Shown: in pieces, positions 1-5,818 of the stretch | Layout: each line of letters starts with the position of its first letter | How positions within the stretch are numbered: position 1 is the stretch's first letter | NCBI GenBank assembly: GCA_030641605.1 | Contig: DAOWHD010000063.1 | Coordinates: 1-7,923 of the forward strand | Length of the DNA stretch: 7,923 nt | Source of the DNA: Thermoplasmata archaeon | GTDB lineage: Archaea; Thermoplasmatota; E2; DHVEG-1 | Direction: 5' to 3' | The notes under the pieces: model-generated | Databases searched by the model: none | What the model was told of the DNA's origin: nothing | What the model saw: only the letters and a program-made list of their open reading frames with translations | Made by a program: the position numbers and the translations under genes

Positions 1-87
1 AAGTATCCAATAACCTTTTACTCTAGCTGTATATTCACAACCTTCAGTTTTACATTTGTCGGAAACTGAATACTTCCATTTTCCCAT
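1..87 (-). CDS. Small Cys-containing protein, N-terminal part only
   Basis: This is an open frame starting at an ATG (85-87, read on the minus strand) and still open at the left edge, so only the first 29 residues are visible. A strong Shine-Dalgarno sequence, GGAGG (complement of 93-97), lies 5 nt upstream of the ATG and fixes the start. The visible peptide is basic and aromatic-rich, with two cysteines at residues 12 and 17 (CKTEGC). This could be half of a zinc-binding site, but a CxxxxC pair alone does not prove one. It follows the zinc-ribbon gene with a 39-nt gap on the same strand and is probably cotranscribed with it. I do not recognise the family. Position among very short genes suggests an accessory or mobile-element protein; that is inference. 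Confidence 0.6.
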   Translation of the reverse strand, partial: MGKWKYSVSDKCKTEGCEYTARVKGYWIL

Positions 88-126
88 TAAATCCTCCCTC
101 AGTCTACAAGTTCATAACCGCCCTTT

Positions 127-285
127 TCAATCTTCTATATCCTCCATATCTTCTATAATTTTACTATCCATTTCACTTAACAATACTTCATAACAAGGTT
201 TACAATACCATAAATCTTGCATTGTTCGTTCATCTATCAATTCTTCAACTACATCTTTTCCACAGGAATGACAACGAAATTTCAT
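127..285 (-). CDS. 52-residue zinc-ribbon protein (two CxxC knuckles)
   Basis: This small gene runs from ATG (283-285) to TGA (127-129). A purine-rich GGAGGAAGGA (complement of 291-300) precedes the ATG, its AAGGA part ending 5 nt away, so the start is well supported. The 52-residue product has CHSC at residues 5-8 and CKPC at 28-31, the spacing of a compact four-cysteine zinc ribbon. The rest is strongly acidic, ending in a Glu/Asp-rich helix-like tail (roughly residues 33-52). Single zinc ribbons of this size are common in archaeal viruses, plasmids and small regulatory proteins, where they bind nucleic acid or other proteins. The acidic tail argues against simple DNA binding and could favour a protein partner, which is inference. 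It lies between the DUF2958-like gene (44 nt upstream) and the partial gene at 1-87, all on one strand, forming a short accessory operon. No specific family is recognised. Confidence 0.78.
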   Translation of the reverse strand: MKFRCHSCGKDVVEELIDERTMQDLWYCKPCYEVLLSEMDSKIIEDMEDIED

Positions 286-329
286 TTTTCTCCTTCCTCC
301 ACACCTACGCTTTTATAACAACCATTTCT

Positions 330-645
330 TTAAAAATCTTTCAACGTCCTCTGCCAATCATCAGGCAACAAAAACTTATATCCAACCTTCCCCCACTAAC
401 GGATTCTTCCAACCTTGACATTCCCTTATCAACCTCACATCCATCGCCTTTCTTACATCCCAATACTCATCACACTCAACTTCCAACAAGCCAGTCTTCT
501 TCTCACCATCATACTCAGCAATATACCAGTCACTACCACCAACAAAGAAGTGCAGATGAATGAGCTTATCTTTTGCCTCAATACCTTCTGTTTCATACAA
601 TCTCGGTATCTTAGTGAGTGCACTTTTGGTTGGTGTATTCCACAT
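330..645 (-). pseudogene. DUF2958-like small protein, apparent homopolymer frameshift
   Basis: The intact frame runs from ATG at 645 to a TAA at 376 (89 residues). Its first half (residues about 10-45: LTKIPRLYETEG, KDKLIHLHFF, DWYIAEYDGE) resembles, from memory, the N-terminal half of DUF2958-type proteins, small proteins of unknown function often found on plasmids and mobile elements. The segment DEYWDVRKAM (about residues 60-69) looks like their C-terminal part, so roughly 30 middle residues may be missing compared with the family. A run of five C (390-394, GGGGG in the gene) precedes the stop. Removing one base lets the frame continue through KVGYKFLLPDDWQ and RTLKDF to a TAA at 330-332, giving about 104 residues. 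The added tail looks like genuine protein. The frameshift could be a sequencing error or real decay. No Shine-Dalgarno site precedes the ATG, but a TATA-like box about 26 nt upstream suggests a leaderless transcript. Confidence 0.6.
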
Positions 646-667
646 AAAAAAAATATTTTGTGCCAGA

Positions 668-681
668 ATTTATACTTTAGA
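668..681 (-). promoter_or_regulatory. TATA box for the DUF2958-like gene, probably leaderless
   Basis: On the minus strand the sequence TCTAAAG-TATAAAT (complement of 681-668) looks like a BRE/TATA pair. Its centre lies about 26 nt before the ATG at 645, so transcription would start at or next to the start codon. This fits the absence of any ribosome-binding site there. It is inferred from spacing and sequence only. Confidence 0.5.
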
Positions 682-685
682 AAAC

Positions 686-694
686 AAAAAAAAA
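686..694 (-). terminator. Oligo-T terminator after the 695-883 remnant
   Basis: Nine T residues on the minus strand (A run 686-694) begin immediately after the TAA stop at 695-697. Archaeal intrinsic termination relies on such oligo-T tracts without needing a hairpin. Its position supports the idea that the remnant upstream was once a real expressed gene. Confidence 0.6.
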
Positions 695-883
695 TTACTT
701 AACCAACAGTGTTGAGCCGCTTAACTTGTATCCGCTCTGCTTAATCCAATCCTCGACCTTCCTGGTTATATCAACACCTTTTAGTGAGATTCCTTTTGAT
801 TTCTCCGCCATCTTACCTACCCTGTCCTCAAGCTGTTTTATCACATCTTTTCCGTAAAGAATATAGAGTTTTACATCTTGGGA
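695..883 (-). pseudogene. C-terminal remnant of an unrecognised protein
   Basis: A minus-strand frame is open from just after a TAA (884-886) to a TAA stop at 695-697, giving 62 codons with no ATG in its first half. The peptide reads like a true protein end: LYILYGKDVIKQLEDRVGKM, then EKSKGISLKGVDITRKVEDW, then GYKLSGSTLLVK. The alternating charged and hydrophobic residues suggest an amphipathic helix followed by a small alpha/beta end. The stop is followed at once by a T9 terminator. Upstream, all three frames in 884-1000 are interrupted, so the N-terminal part has been lost or frameshifted. One frame there (about 887-930, reading WGHSYIFLNPK) could be joined to the remnant by adding one base near the CCC at 881-883, but this is speculative. 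A short GTG start at 842-844 is also possible but lacks a good ribosome-binding site. I do not recognise the family. Confidence 0.5.
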
Positions 884-1020
884 TTAAGGAAGATATAAGA
901 ATGGCCCCAATTAGAGAATAACACCATGAATTCAATACTTCATCGACAATTCTTTTGAATTATTTGTGATAGAACTATTGCAAAAAAACCAAATAACACT
1001 TGTACTTACATATTTTCACA

Positions 1021-2088
1021 ATGCAGAAAATATCTGGAGAACTTGTAGATGGTAGAATAATAGTAAAAAAACCAAAAGACGTGGGACGGCTTTACAGCAA
1101 GAGTCGCTTTGGTAAAACTATCCCTGGCAACAAATTAGTTCTTGACTTAATCGAAGGTGTTTTTCTATTAGACGAAGAAAAACTTAGATTATTTCAGGAT
1201 GGGGACGAGATATATCTTCAAGATCTTGTAAAAATTTCTGCTGGGCAAATTCCTCACTTTGAGATAAAATATCTGATATTCAGAGATCTTAGAAAAAGAG
1301 GATACGCGGTAAAACTCAATAAAGAAAGCAAAGAGTATGATTTTTATATTCTTAAGGGAGAGAATAATTCAGAAGAAAGCGAAAAAGTATGTTTTATATC
1401 TGCGTTTTCCGAAAGAGACGTTATGGACATTAACAAAATTAAACGATCAATCGGAACCGCAAGTAACATCAATGGAGACTTGTGGTTTGCAATAGTTGAC
1501 GAAGAGGGCGATATTACATATTATGACGTGTTAATGTCTGATGTAAAAGGGGAAATATCTGAACATAAATTTTCAAAAACTACTGGAATTCTACTCGAAA
1601 ACAGGATAGTTATCTTTGATAAAAAAATGGCTGAAAAGTTATTGGAAAAAGAGTTTTATGGTAAACCTTTTGGAAACGGTTTACAACTGTCTATGGTGGA
1701 ATCATTATATCTGCTGGAAAAAAAGGTTGTTAACATTCAAGATGTTGTTAAAGGAAAGAGTTTTTCTCCAAAGCAATTCAAGAATTTAATACAAAAAACA
1801 CAACCAGATATTGACCTGAGATTTACTGTTTTTACCGATTTAAAAAAACGTGGACTCATTGTAAAAACTGGATTTAAATTCGGTGCTCATTTCCGTGCGT
1901 ATACAAAAAAACCAGGTGAAACCCATGCCGAATATCTTATCCATGTAGTTGATAAAAATTTTAAAAGCACCTGGTCCGAAATCAGCAGGGCAGTACGTCT
2001 TGCACATTCAGTCAACAAAGAAATTTTTTTTGCAAGAGTGGACGATAGCAAAATAGATTATATCAAACTTGGAAGGTTGCGGCCATAA
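1021..2088 (+). CDS. endA: tRNA-splicing endonuclease, fused two-unit (alpha2) type
   Basis: EndA cuts precursor tRNAs at the bulge-helix-bulge motif, freeing the intron and leaving 2',3'-cyclic phosphate and 5'-OH ends. From ATG 1021 the protein has 355 residues made of two tandem endonuclease-like units. The first (about 1-175) keeps the fold signature YLIFRDLRKRGYAVK but lacks the catalytic residues. The second (about 190-355) has FTVFTDLKKRGLIVK, GFKFGAHFRAY, HAEYLIH and SVNKEIFFARVD, providing the expected Tyr294, His302 and Lys333 triad. This pseudo-plus-active layout is the known homodimeric alpha2 form of several euryarchaeal groups. A TTG at 1000 would add seven residues, but ATG 1021 matches the family start better. 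No clear Shine-Dalgarno site precedes it, while a weak TATA-like AAATAACA at 991-998 sits about 26 nt upstream, suggesting a leaderless mRNA. The next gene follows after 51 nt and probably has its own promoter. Confidence 0.95.
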   Translation: MQKISGELVDGRIIVKKPKDVGRLYSKSRFGKTIPGNKLVLDLIEGVFLLDEEKLRLFQDGDEIYLQDLVKISAGQIPHFEIKYLIFRDLRKRGYAVKLNKESKEYDFYILKGENNSEESEKVCFISAFSERDVMDINKIKRSIGTASNINGDLWFAIVDEEGDITYYDVLMSDVKGEISEHKFSKTTGILLENRIVIFDKKMAEKLLEKEFYGKPFGNGLQLSMVESLYLLEKKVVNIQDVVKGKSFSPKQFKNLIQKTQPDIDLRFTVFTDLKKRGLIVKTGFKFGAHFRAYTKKPGETHAEYLIHVVDKNFKSTWSEISRAVRLAHSVNKEIFFARVDDSKIDYIKLGRLRP

Positions 2089-2092
2089 TTTA

Positions 2093-2100
2093 TTTATAAC
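2093..2100 (+). promoter_or_regulatory. TATA box for the UPF0173 hydrolase gene
   Basis: TTTATAAC lies just after the endA stop. A start site about 26 nt downstream would fall near 2122, beyond the ATG at 2110 but before the ribosome-binding site at 2126-2135. This supports the TTG at 2140 as the true start codon. Based on position and sequence only. Confidence 0.5.
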
Positions 2101-2125
2101 CACTATGCAATGTTCTTATGTTTCC

Positions 2126-2135
2126 AGGAGGAGGT
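2126..2135 (+). promoter_or_regulatory. Strong ribosome-binding site that selects a TTG start
   Basis: AGGAGGAGGT is an excellent anti-16S match and ends 4 nt before the TTG at 2140. It lies inside any translation started from the upstream ATG (2110), which itself has no such site. It therefore decides the start of the hydrolase gene. Confidence 0.75.
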
Positions 2136-2139
2136 AAAT

Positions 2140-2778
2140 TTGCTTCAAATAAGATGGCATGGACATTCATGCTTTGAAATAACAAATGATGTAACCTTGG
2201 TTACTGACCCACATGATGGGAAATCCATTGGCATACCTGCGCCGAGTGTAGAGGGAGATATCATTCTGATCTCTCACGATCATTATGACCACAATAGTGC
2301 AAAATCGGTAGAAAAGGAAGGATCAAAAGTTATAACAGATGAAAGAAAAAGAAACATTTCAAATGTCGAAATAACCGGCATCAAGTCATTTCATGATGAG
2401 CATCATGGTGAAAAGCGAGGAGAGAACATTATATTCAAGTTTATTATGGACGACGTTGCCTTTTGCCATATGGGCGATTTAGGGCATGAACTTGATGAAG
2501 ATGCTGTCCAAAAAATTGGTGATGTAGATATATTATTTATCCCAGTAGGTGGAACATTCACCATAGATGCAAAGCGAGCGTGGAATGTTGTAAACTCCAT
2601 AAAGCCAAGGATAACTATTCCCATGCATTATAAAATAGGAGGCTTGTCTTTACCAATTGATGGAGTTGAGCCGTTCTTAGAAAAAAGCACGTATAAAATT
2701 CTCAAAGTTGGAAACGAAATAGACATAGAAAAGGAAGATTTGCCAAGCGAACATGAGGTTTGGATGTTTACTCTATAG
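2140..2778 (+). CDS. UPF0173-type metal-dependent hydrolase (MBL fold)
   Basis: This is a 212-residue metallo-beta-lactamase-fold protein of the short UPF0173/Lactamase_B_3 type. Members bind two metal ions and hydrolyse unidentified substrates in the cytoplasm. The N-terminus IRWHGHSCFEI is the family hallmark. Metal ligands visible from the TTG start are SHDHYDHN (His46, His48, Asp50, His51), HMGDLGH (His110 and Asp113) and PMHYK (His163), so the active site looks complete. Further family segments are TDPHDGK (22-28) and DILFIPVGG (130-138). There is no signal peptide or membrane segment. Starting at ATG 2110 would add ten residues not expected for the family and overlap the ribosome-binding site, so TTG 2140 is preferred. 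The last 11 bp overlap the 3' end of the convergent dehydrogenase gene. Endogenous substrate unknown; assignment to the family is confident. Confidence 0.9.
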   Translation: MLQIRWHGHSCFEITNDVTLVTDPHDGKSIGIPAPSVEGDIILISHDHYDHNSAKSVEKEGSKVITDERKRNISNVEITGIKSFHDEHHGEKRGENIIFKFIMDDVAFCHMGDLGHELDEDAVQKIGDVDILFIPVGGTFTIDAKRAWNVVNSIKPRITIPMHYKIGGLSLPIDGVEPFLEKSTYKILKVGNEIDIEKEDLPSEHEVWMFTL

Positions 2779-3754
2779 ACCCTTGTTTCCCTTCGAAAAC
2801 TTCTCTGTTTACGCAATTAGGCGGGATTTCTCCTTTTAGCCCTGCCATCATGTTCTCTGCTGCCATAAGCGCCATTTTTGTACGGGTTTCAATAGTTGCA
2901 GAAGCAGAATGCGGCTGAAGAACTACATTATCTAAATTTTTAAGTTCTGCACTAACATCTGGTTCATGTTCATACACGTCAAGGCCTGCACCAAAAATCC
3001 ATTTTTCTTTTAACGCTTTAATAAGTGCTTGTTCATCAACGACTGGCCCTCGCGATGTATTTATAAGAATTGCATTTTCCTTCATCATTTTGAGTTCCTT
3101 TTCACCCATCATATGACGTGTAGACTCACTCAATGAGACATGCAGTGAAATAAAGTCAGATTTCTTCAGTACTTCACACATCTCTACTTTCTTAGCGTTC
3201 ACTTCACGCTCTAATGCCTCATTTTCTCTCTTATTTACATATAGCACTTCCATATTGAATCCTTTACTTTTTAGACCAAGGGCAGTTCCTATTCTTCCGG
3301 CACCGATTATACCCAATGTTTTGTTTGAAACACCCTGTCCTAACATAAGCATGGGATCCCACCCTTTGAATCTGCCAGCTCTAGTAAATCTATCACCTTC
3401 TGCAATGCAACGAGCAGCTGAGAACAATAGCGCCCAAGCCATTTCTGCAGTAGCATCTGTCAAAACTCCAGGCGTGTTGCTTACAGGTATGCCTCTCCTT
3501 GTAGCCATCTCAACATCAACGTTGTTATATCCAACAGCATAGTTTGCTATCATCTTTAACTTTGATTCAGAGGCTATAATATCTCTATCAATCTGATCGG
3601 TAAGCAGACAAAGCAAACCGTCTTTTCCTCGCACACCTTCAACAATTTCCTCTTTCGTTAACACACGATTATAAGGATTGATTTCCAATTCGTGTTCTTT
3701 TTTTAGTAGATCAAGACCTGGCTCCGGGATTTTACGTGTAACAAATATTTTCAT
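2768..3754 (-). CDS. gyaR: D-2-hydroxyacid dehydrogenase, glyoxylate/hydroxypyruvate reductase type
   Basis: This 328-residue NAD(P)-dependent enzyme most likely reduces glyoxylate to glycolate or hydroxypyruvate to glycerate. Residues 1-95 and the C-terminal end form the substrate domain and about 96-290 the Rossmann domain. Visible motifs from ATG 3754 are ANYAVGYNNVD (about 70-80), GIIGAGRIG (148-156), INTSRGPVVDE (with Arg235), GLDVYEHEP (with Glu264) and QPHSAS (with His282). The Arg-Glu-His catalytic set is complete and its spacing matches characterised archaeal GyaR enzymes as I remember them. After the second strand, VNKRE carries basic rather than acidic residues, which favours NADP(H); this is inference. 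ATG 3754 is preferred over ATG 3766 because GAGG lies a few bases before it. The gene lies 83 nt after the protease gene on the same strand, with a weak TATA-like stretch around 3795-3808. A related 2-hydroxyacid dehydrogenase specificity cannot be excluded. Confidence 0.88.
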   Translation of the reverse strand: MKIFVTRKIPEPGLDLLKKEHELEINPYNRVLTKEEIVEGVRGKDGLLCLLTDQIDRDIIASESKLKMIANYAVGYNNVDVEMATRRGIPVSNTPGVLTDATAEMAWALLFSAARCIAEGDRFTRAGRFKGWDPMLMLGQGVSNKTLGIIGAGRIGTALGLKSKGFNMEVLYVNKRENEALEREVNAKKVEMCEVLKKSDFISLHVSLSESTRHMMGEKELKMMKENAILINTSRGPVVDEQALIKALKEKWIFGAGLDVYEHEPDVSAELKNLDNVVLQPHSASATIETRTKMALMAAENMMAGLKGEIPPNCVNREVFEGKQGSIE

Positions 3755-3837
3755 CCTTATCCTCATCCAATATACTATTCCATAAAAGAAAGTAAGATAT
3801 AGATATTTTTTGGAAGAATGAAGCCTATTTTTAGATA

Positions 3838-5715
3838 TTAGTCGGATGACGACAGGATATCATCAATAATATTATCGATTGAATAAAAATGAATGTTGTC
3901 TTCAGAATCTAAAAATCCTTCTCCGACAAGAGACCACACTGTAAGGGTTGGAGAAACATCTGGTTGAGCATAAACTCTAATGTTTCTGGGACTTCGCTGA
4001 GAATCGTTATCGTTTTTCACATACACACTTATATTGCAGTCAACGTTCTCCACATATGTCAATCTAGTTAGCTCCTCTGCATGCTGTTGCGTTAAGTTCA
4101 TATCATATTCCCATCCTTCAAGTTTTATTACAGGTTTTTTATTGACTATCTCGTCCGTACCAGGGGCTTCAAAACCAGGATACTCAATAGCTTCACTTTC
4201 TATCTGGAAATCAGGTAAATAAAGATGTTGCCAGTCATTAAATGATCCATGACTCCCATCAGAGTAACCCACAAAGTTTTTATCCCACACATAATAATAG
4301 TTCATTACGCTTTTATAATCTCCCCATTCATCAAGAAATCGTTGTTTTGCTTGCCTTCCACCGGCAAATGTTATATTATCACATCCTTCTGGATTCCATG
4401 GTTTTATTCCTACACTATGGCCAAGTTCATGCATAGCAGCAGCAGCTACCACTATTCGTTGAGTTCTTGGTGTAAACGCAAATCTCTTTAAGACTAACTT
4501 ATATAAACTACTGTCAATGGTAAGGGTATCATAATTGTTGAATTCTGAAGGTATACAAAATCCGGCGTTATGACATACTATTAGATACCTAAAAATTCCT
4601 TTTCTTTCATCGGGGAAATGATTCCTGTAAAATTGAAGCGTCATACCTGATTCCTGAGAAATAGTGTCAAAGTGGGTTAGGATTTCACCACCGCCATTTA
4701 CAGGCCCATTAGGCCAACCATTATCCACATACACATTGATACCATGCCGGCAGAATTGCTCAATCAAAATCTGCTGTGACTCGTCCCAGAAAATATGCGG
4801 CGGATCAAATAGACCACCGCGTTCCATACCATCTGCTTCTATGTAAATATCCTGAGAAAACGGATCTGAAAGCCATTTAGACATCTGATATTCTTCAATA
4901 TTTTCTATACCATCGATATCTGGATCTAAATTCACATGGTCATCCCAAGTGAACGGATCATAACCCCATTTCCACTCCCAACTGGTAGGAACACCGTCAT
5001 TATCAGGATCTAATTCTGAGTCATCAACCATGGGATCTGTACCAAGTACATTTACCTCGGTCCAATAGGGAATGCCGTCTTTATCATAATCGAACTGATA
5101 TATATCGAACCATACTTCGAATGTTTCTCCAACATAATGACCATAGCCACCATCATCTTTAAAGGAATCATCACCAGTCCATCGCCCAGTTTTATAATTA
5201 TATACCAAATGTATTTTCTCCCTTTCTATATCTTGTGTTCCCAGGCCCAACAATCCAGTTTTTTGCCGTTCCATAATTTTAAGGACGATATCTGCCGTTT
5301 CTTGTTCTTCTTCAGCATCTGACATGACTCTATTTTCTTGGAACATCGTGTCCCAATCTTGGAATAGGGTTTCGCTCTCTGCCCCACCTGCAGCTGCCAC
5401 GTCTTTACTTATATATTCAAGATCGTCAATGTTAGTGATGAAATAGAACTCCGGTTTGTTTTTCCAGCTGGTTCCAAATTTCGTTATTTCATCTAAAAGA
5501 CCTCTATGACGAAACCTTAGAATCTCAAAAGTAAGCCCCTGATTAACAAGGGGGCTTATACGGTCATCAATCTCTTTTACTAACTCAGGCTCCTTCTTTT
5601 TTTCTGGCTGTTCGCTATAAAAAGCAACATATGCACTGGCAATAATGATAATTGCTACAATTATTACGGATAACCCTATGATAAATTTTTTATTTTTTTC
5701 TGCTTTTTTGGCCAT
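3838..5715 (-). CDS. Membrane-anchored metzincin-like zinc protease with calcium-binding repeats
   Basis: This 625-residue protein is probably an extracellular protease held at the membrane. After a lysine-rich start (residues 1-10), residues 11-33 form one hydrophobic helix (FIIGLSVIIVAIIIIASAYV), so the bulk lies outside. Residues 209-285 hold three thrombospondin type 3-like acidic repeats: DYDKDGIPYW, DPDNDGVPTSWEW and DPDIDGIENIEEY, each followed by a ...DP segment; such repeats bind calcium. The catalytic domain (about 285-500) has HELGHSVG at 429-436 and a Met-turn-like SVMNY at 469-473, followed by YSDGSHG and DWQHL. The standard metzincin third histidine (HExxHxxGxxH) is replaced by Pro439; GCDN at 444-447 could supply another ligand. 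Cysteines 322, 381, 387, 445 and 560 may form disulfides. The C-terminal 120 residues look like a beta-rich domain. Substrate unknown. It has its own promoter-like region and lies 103 nt after panE. Confidence 0.82.
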   Translation of the reverse strand: MAKKAEKNKKFIIGLSVIIVAIIIIASAYVAFYSEQPEKKKEPELVKEIDDRISPLVNQGLTFEILRFRHRGLLDEITKFGTSWKNKPEFYFITNIDDLEYISKDVAAAGGAESETLFQDWDTMFQENRVMSDAEEEQETADIVLKIMERQKTGLLGLGTQDIEREKIHLVYNYKTGRWTGDDSFKDDGGYGHYVGETFEVWFDIYQFDYDKDGIPYWTEVNVLGTDPMVDDSELDPDNDGVPTSWEWKWGYDPFTWDDHVNLDPDIDGIENIEEYQMSKWLSDPFSQDIYIEADGMERGGLFDPPHIFWDESQQILIEQFCRHGINVYVDNGWPNGPVNGGGEILTHFDTISQESGMTLQFYRNHFPDERKGIFRYLIVCHNAGFCIPSEFNNYDTLTIDSSLYKLVLKRFAFTPRTQRIVVAAAAMHELGHSVGIKPWNPEGCDNITFAGGRQAKQRFLDEWGDYKSVMNYYYVWDKNFVGYSDGSHGSFNDWQHLYLPDFQIESEAIEYPGFEAPGTDEIVNKKPVIKLEGWEYDMNLTQQHAEELTRLTYVENVDCNISVYVKNDNDSQRSPRNIRVYAQPDVSPTLTVWSLVGEGFLDSEDNIHFYSIDNIIDDILSSSD

Positions 5716-5757
5716 TTTCTATTTTTCCCCAATTTAATAAGTAATATAGCTTACAAT

Positions 5758-5765
5758 TTATATAA
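5758..5765 (-). promoter_or_regulatory. TATA box for the metalloprotease gene
   Basis: TATATAAA (complement of 5765-5758) is a good archaeal TATA box. A start about 26 nt downstream, near 5736, would leave a leader of about 20 nt that includes a GGGGAAAA purine stretch (complement of 5730-5723). The box indicates transcription of the protease separately from panE. Confidence 0.6.
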
Positions 5766-5773
5766 AAATATCG

Positions 5774-5785
5774 GTTAAATTTAAC
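5774..5785. repeat. 12-bp perfect palindrome upstream of the metalloprotease promoter
   Basis: GTTAAATTTAAC is perfectly palindromic and lies about 10 bp upstream of the TATA box, between panE and the protease gene. It could be an operator or activator site. In AT-rich DNA such a sequence can also arise by chance. Confidence 0.3.
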
Positions 5786-5807
5786 AATATATTTTCGATA
5801 GAATCGG

Positions 5808-5812
5808 AAAAA
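5808..5812 (-). terminator. Short oligo-T tract after panE
   Basis: TTTTT on the minus strand lies 6 nt past the panE TGA (5819-5821). It could be a weak archaeal terminator ending the thiI-like/panE unit, but five T residues are not strong evidence. Confidence 0.3.
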
Positions 5813-5818
5813 CAGCGA

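Noticed and set aside
222..702. Two overlapping plus-strand open frames rich in Ser, His, Pro and Thr.
   Set aside because: They are antisense to the zinc-ribbon and DUF2958-like genes, have low-complexity composition and no ribosome-binding site.
929..961. Inverted repeat AATTCAA ... TTGAATT.
   Set aside because: Seven-bp AT-rich arms with a 19-bp gap are expected by chance in such DNA; no gene or terminator context supports it.
884..999. Minus-strand frame reading RIVDEVLNSW upstream of the remnant.
   Set aside because: It runs into the wrong frame over 695-883, lacks a start codon and becomes Cys/Arg-rich and unlike protein; too short to support a gene.
1000..1020. TTG at 1000 as the start of endA.
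   Set aside because: It adds seven residues absent from the usual EndA start, and ATG 1021 begins with the family-like MQKISGELVDG.
3255..3542. Plus-strand open frame of 95 codons.
   Set aside because: It is antisense to the highly conserved dehydrogenase and has no family-like motifs.
4034..5322. Several short plus-strand open frames.
   Set aside because: All are antisense to the metalloprotease gene, with no ribosome-binding sites and no recognisable domains.
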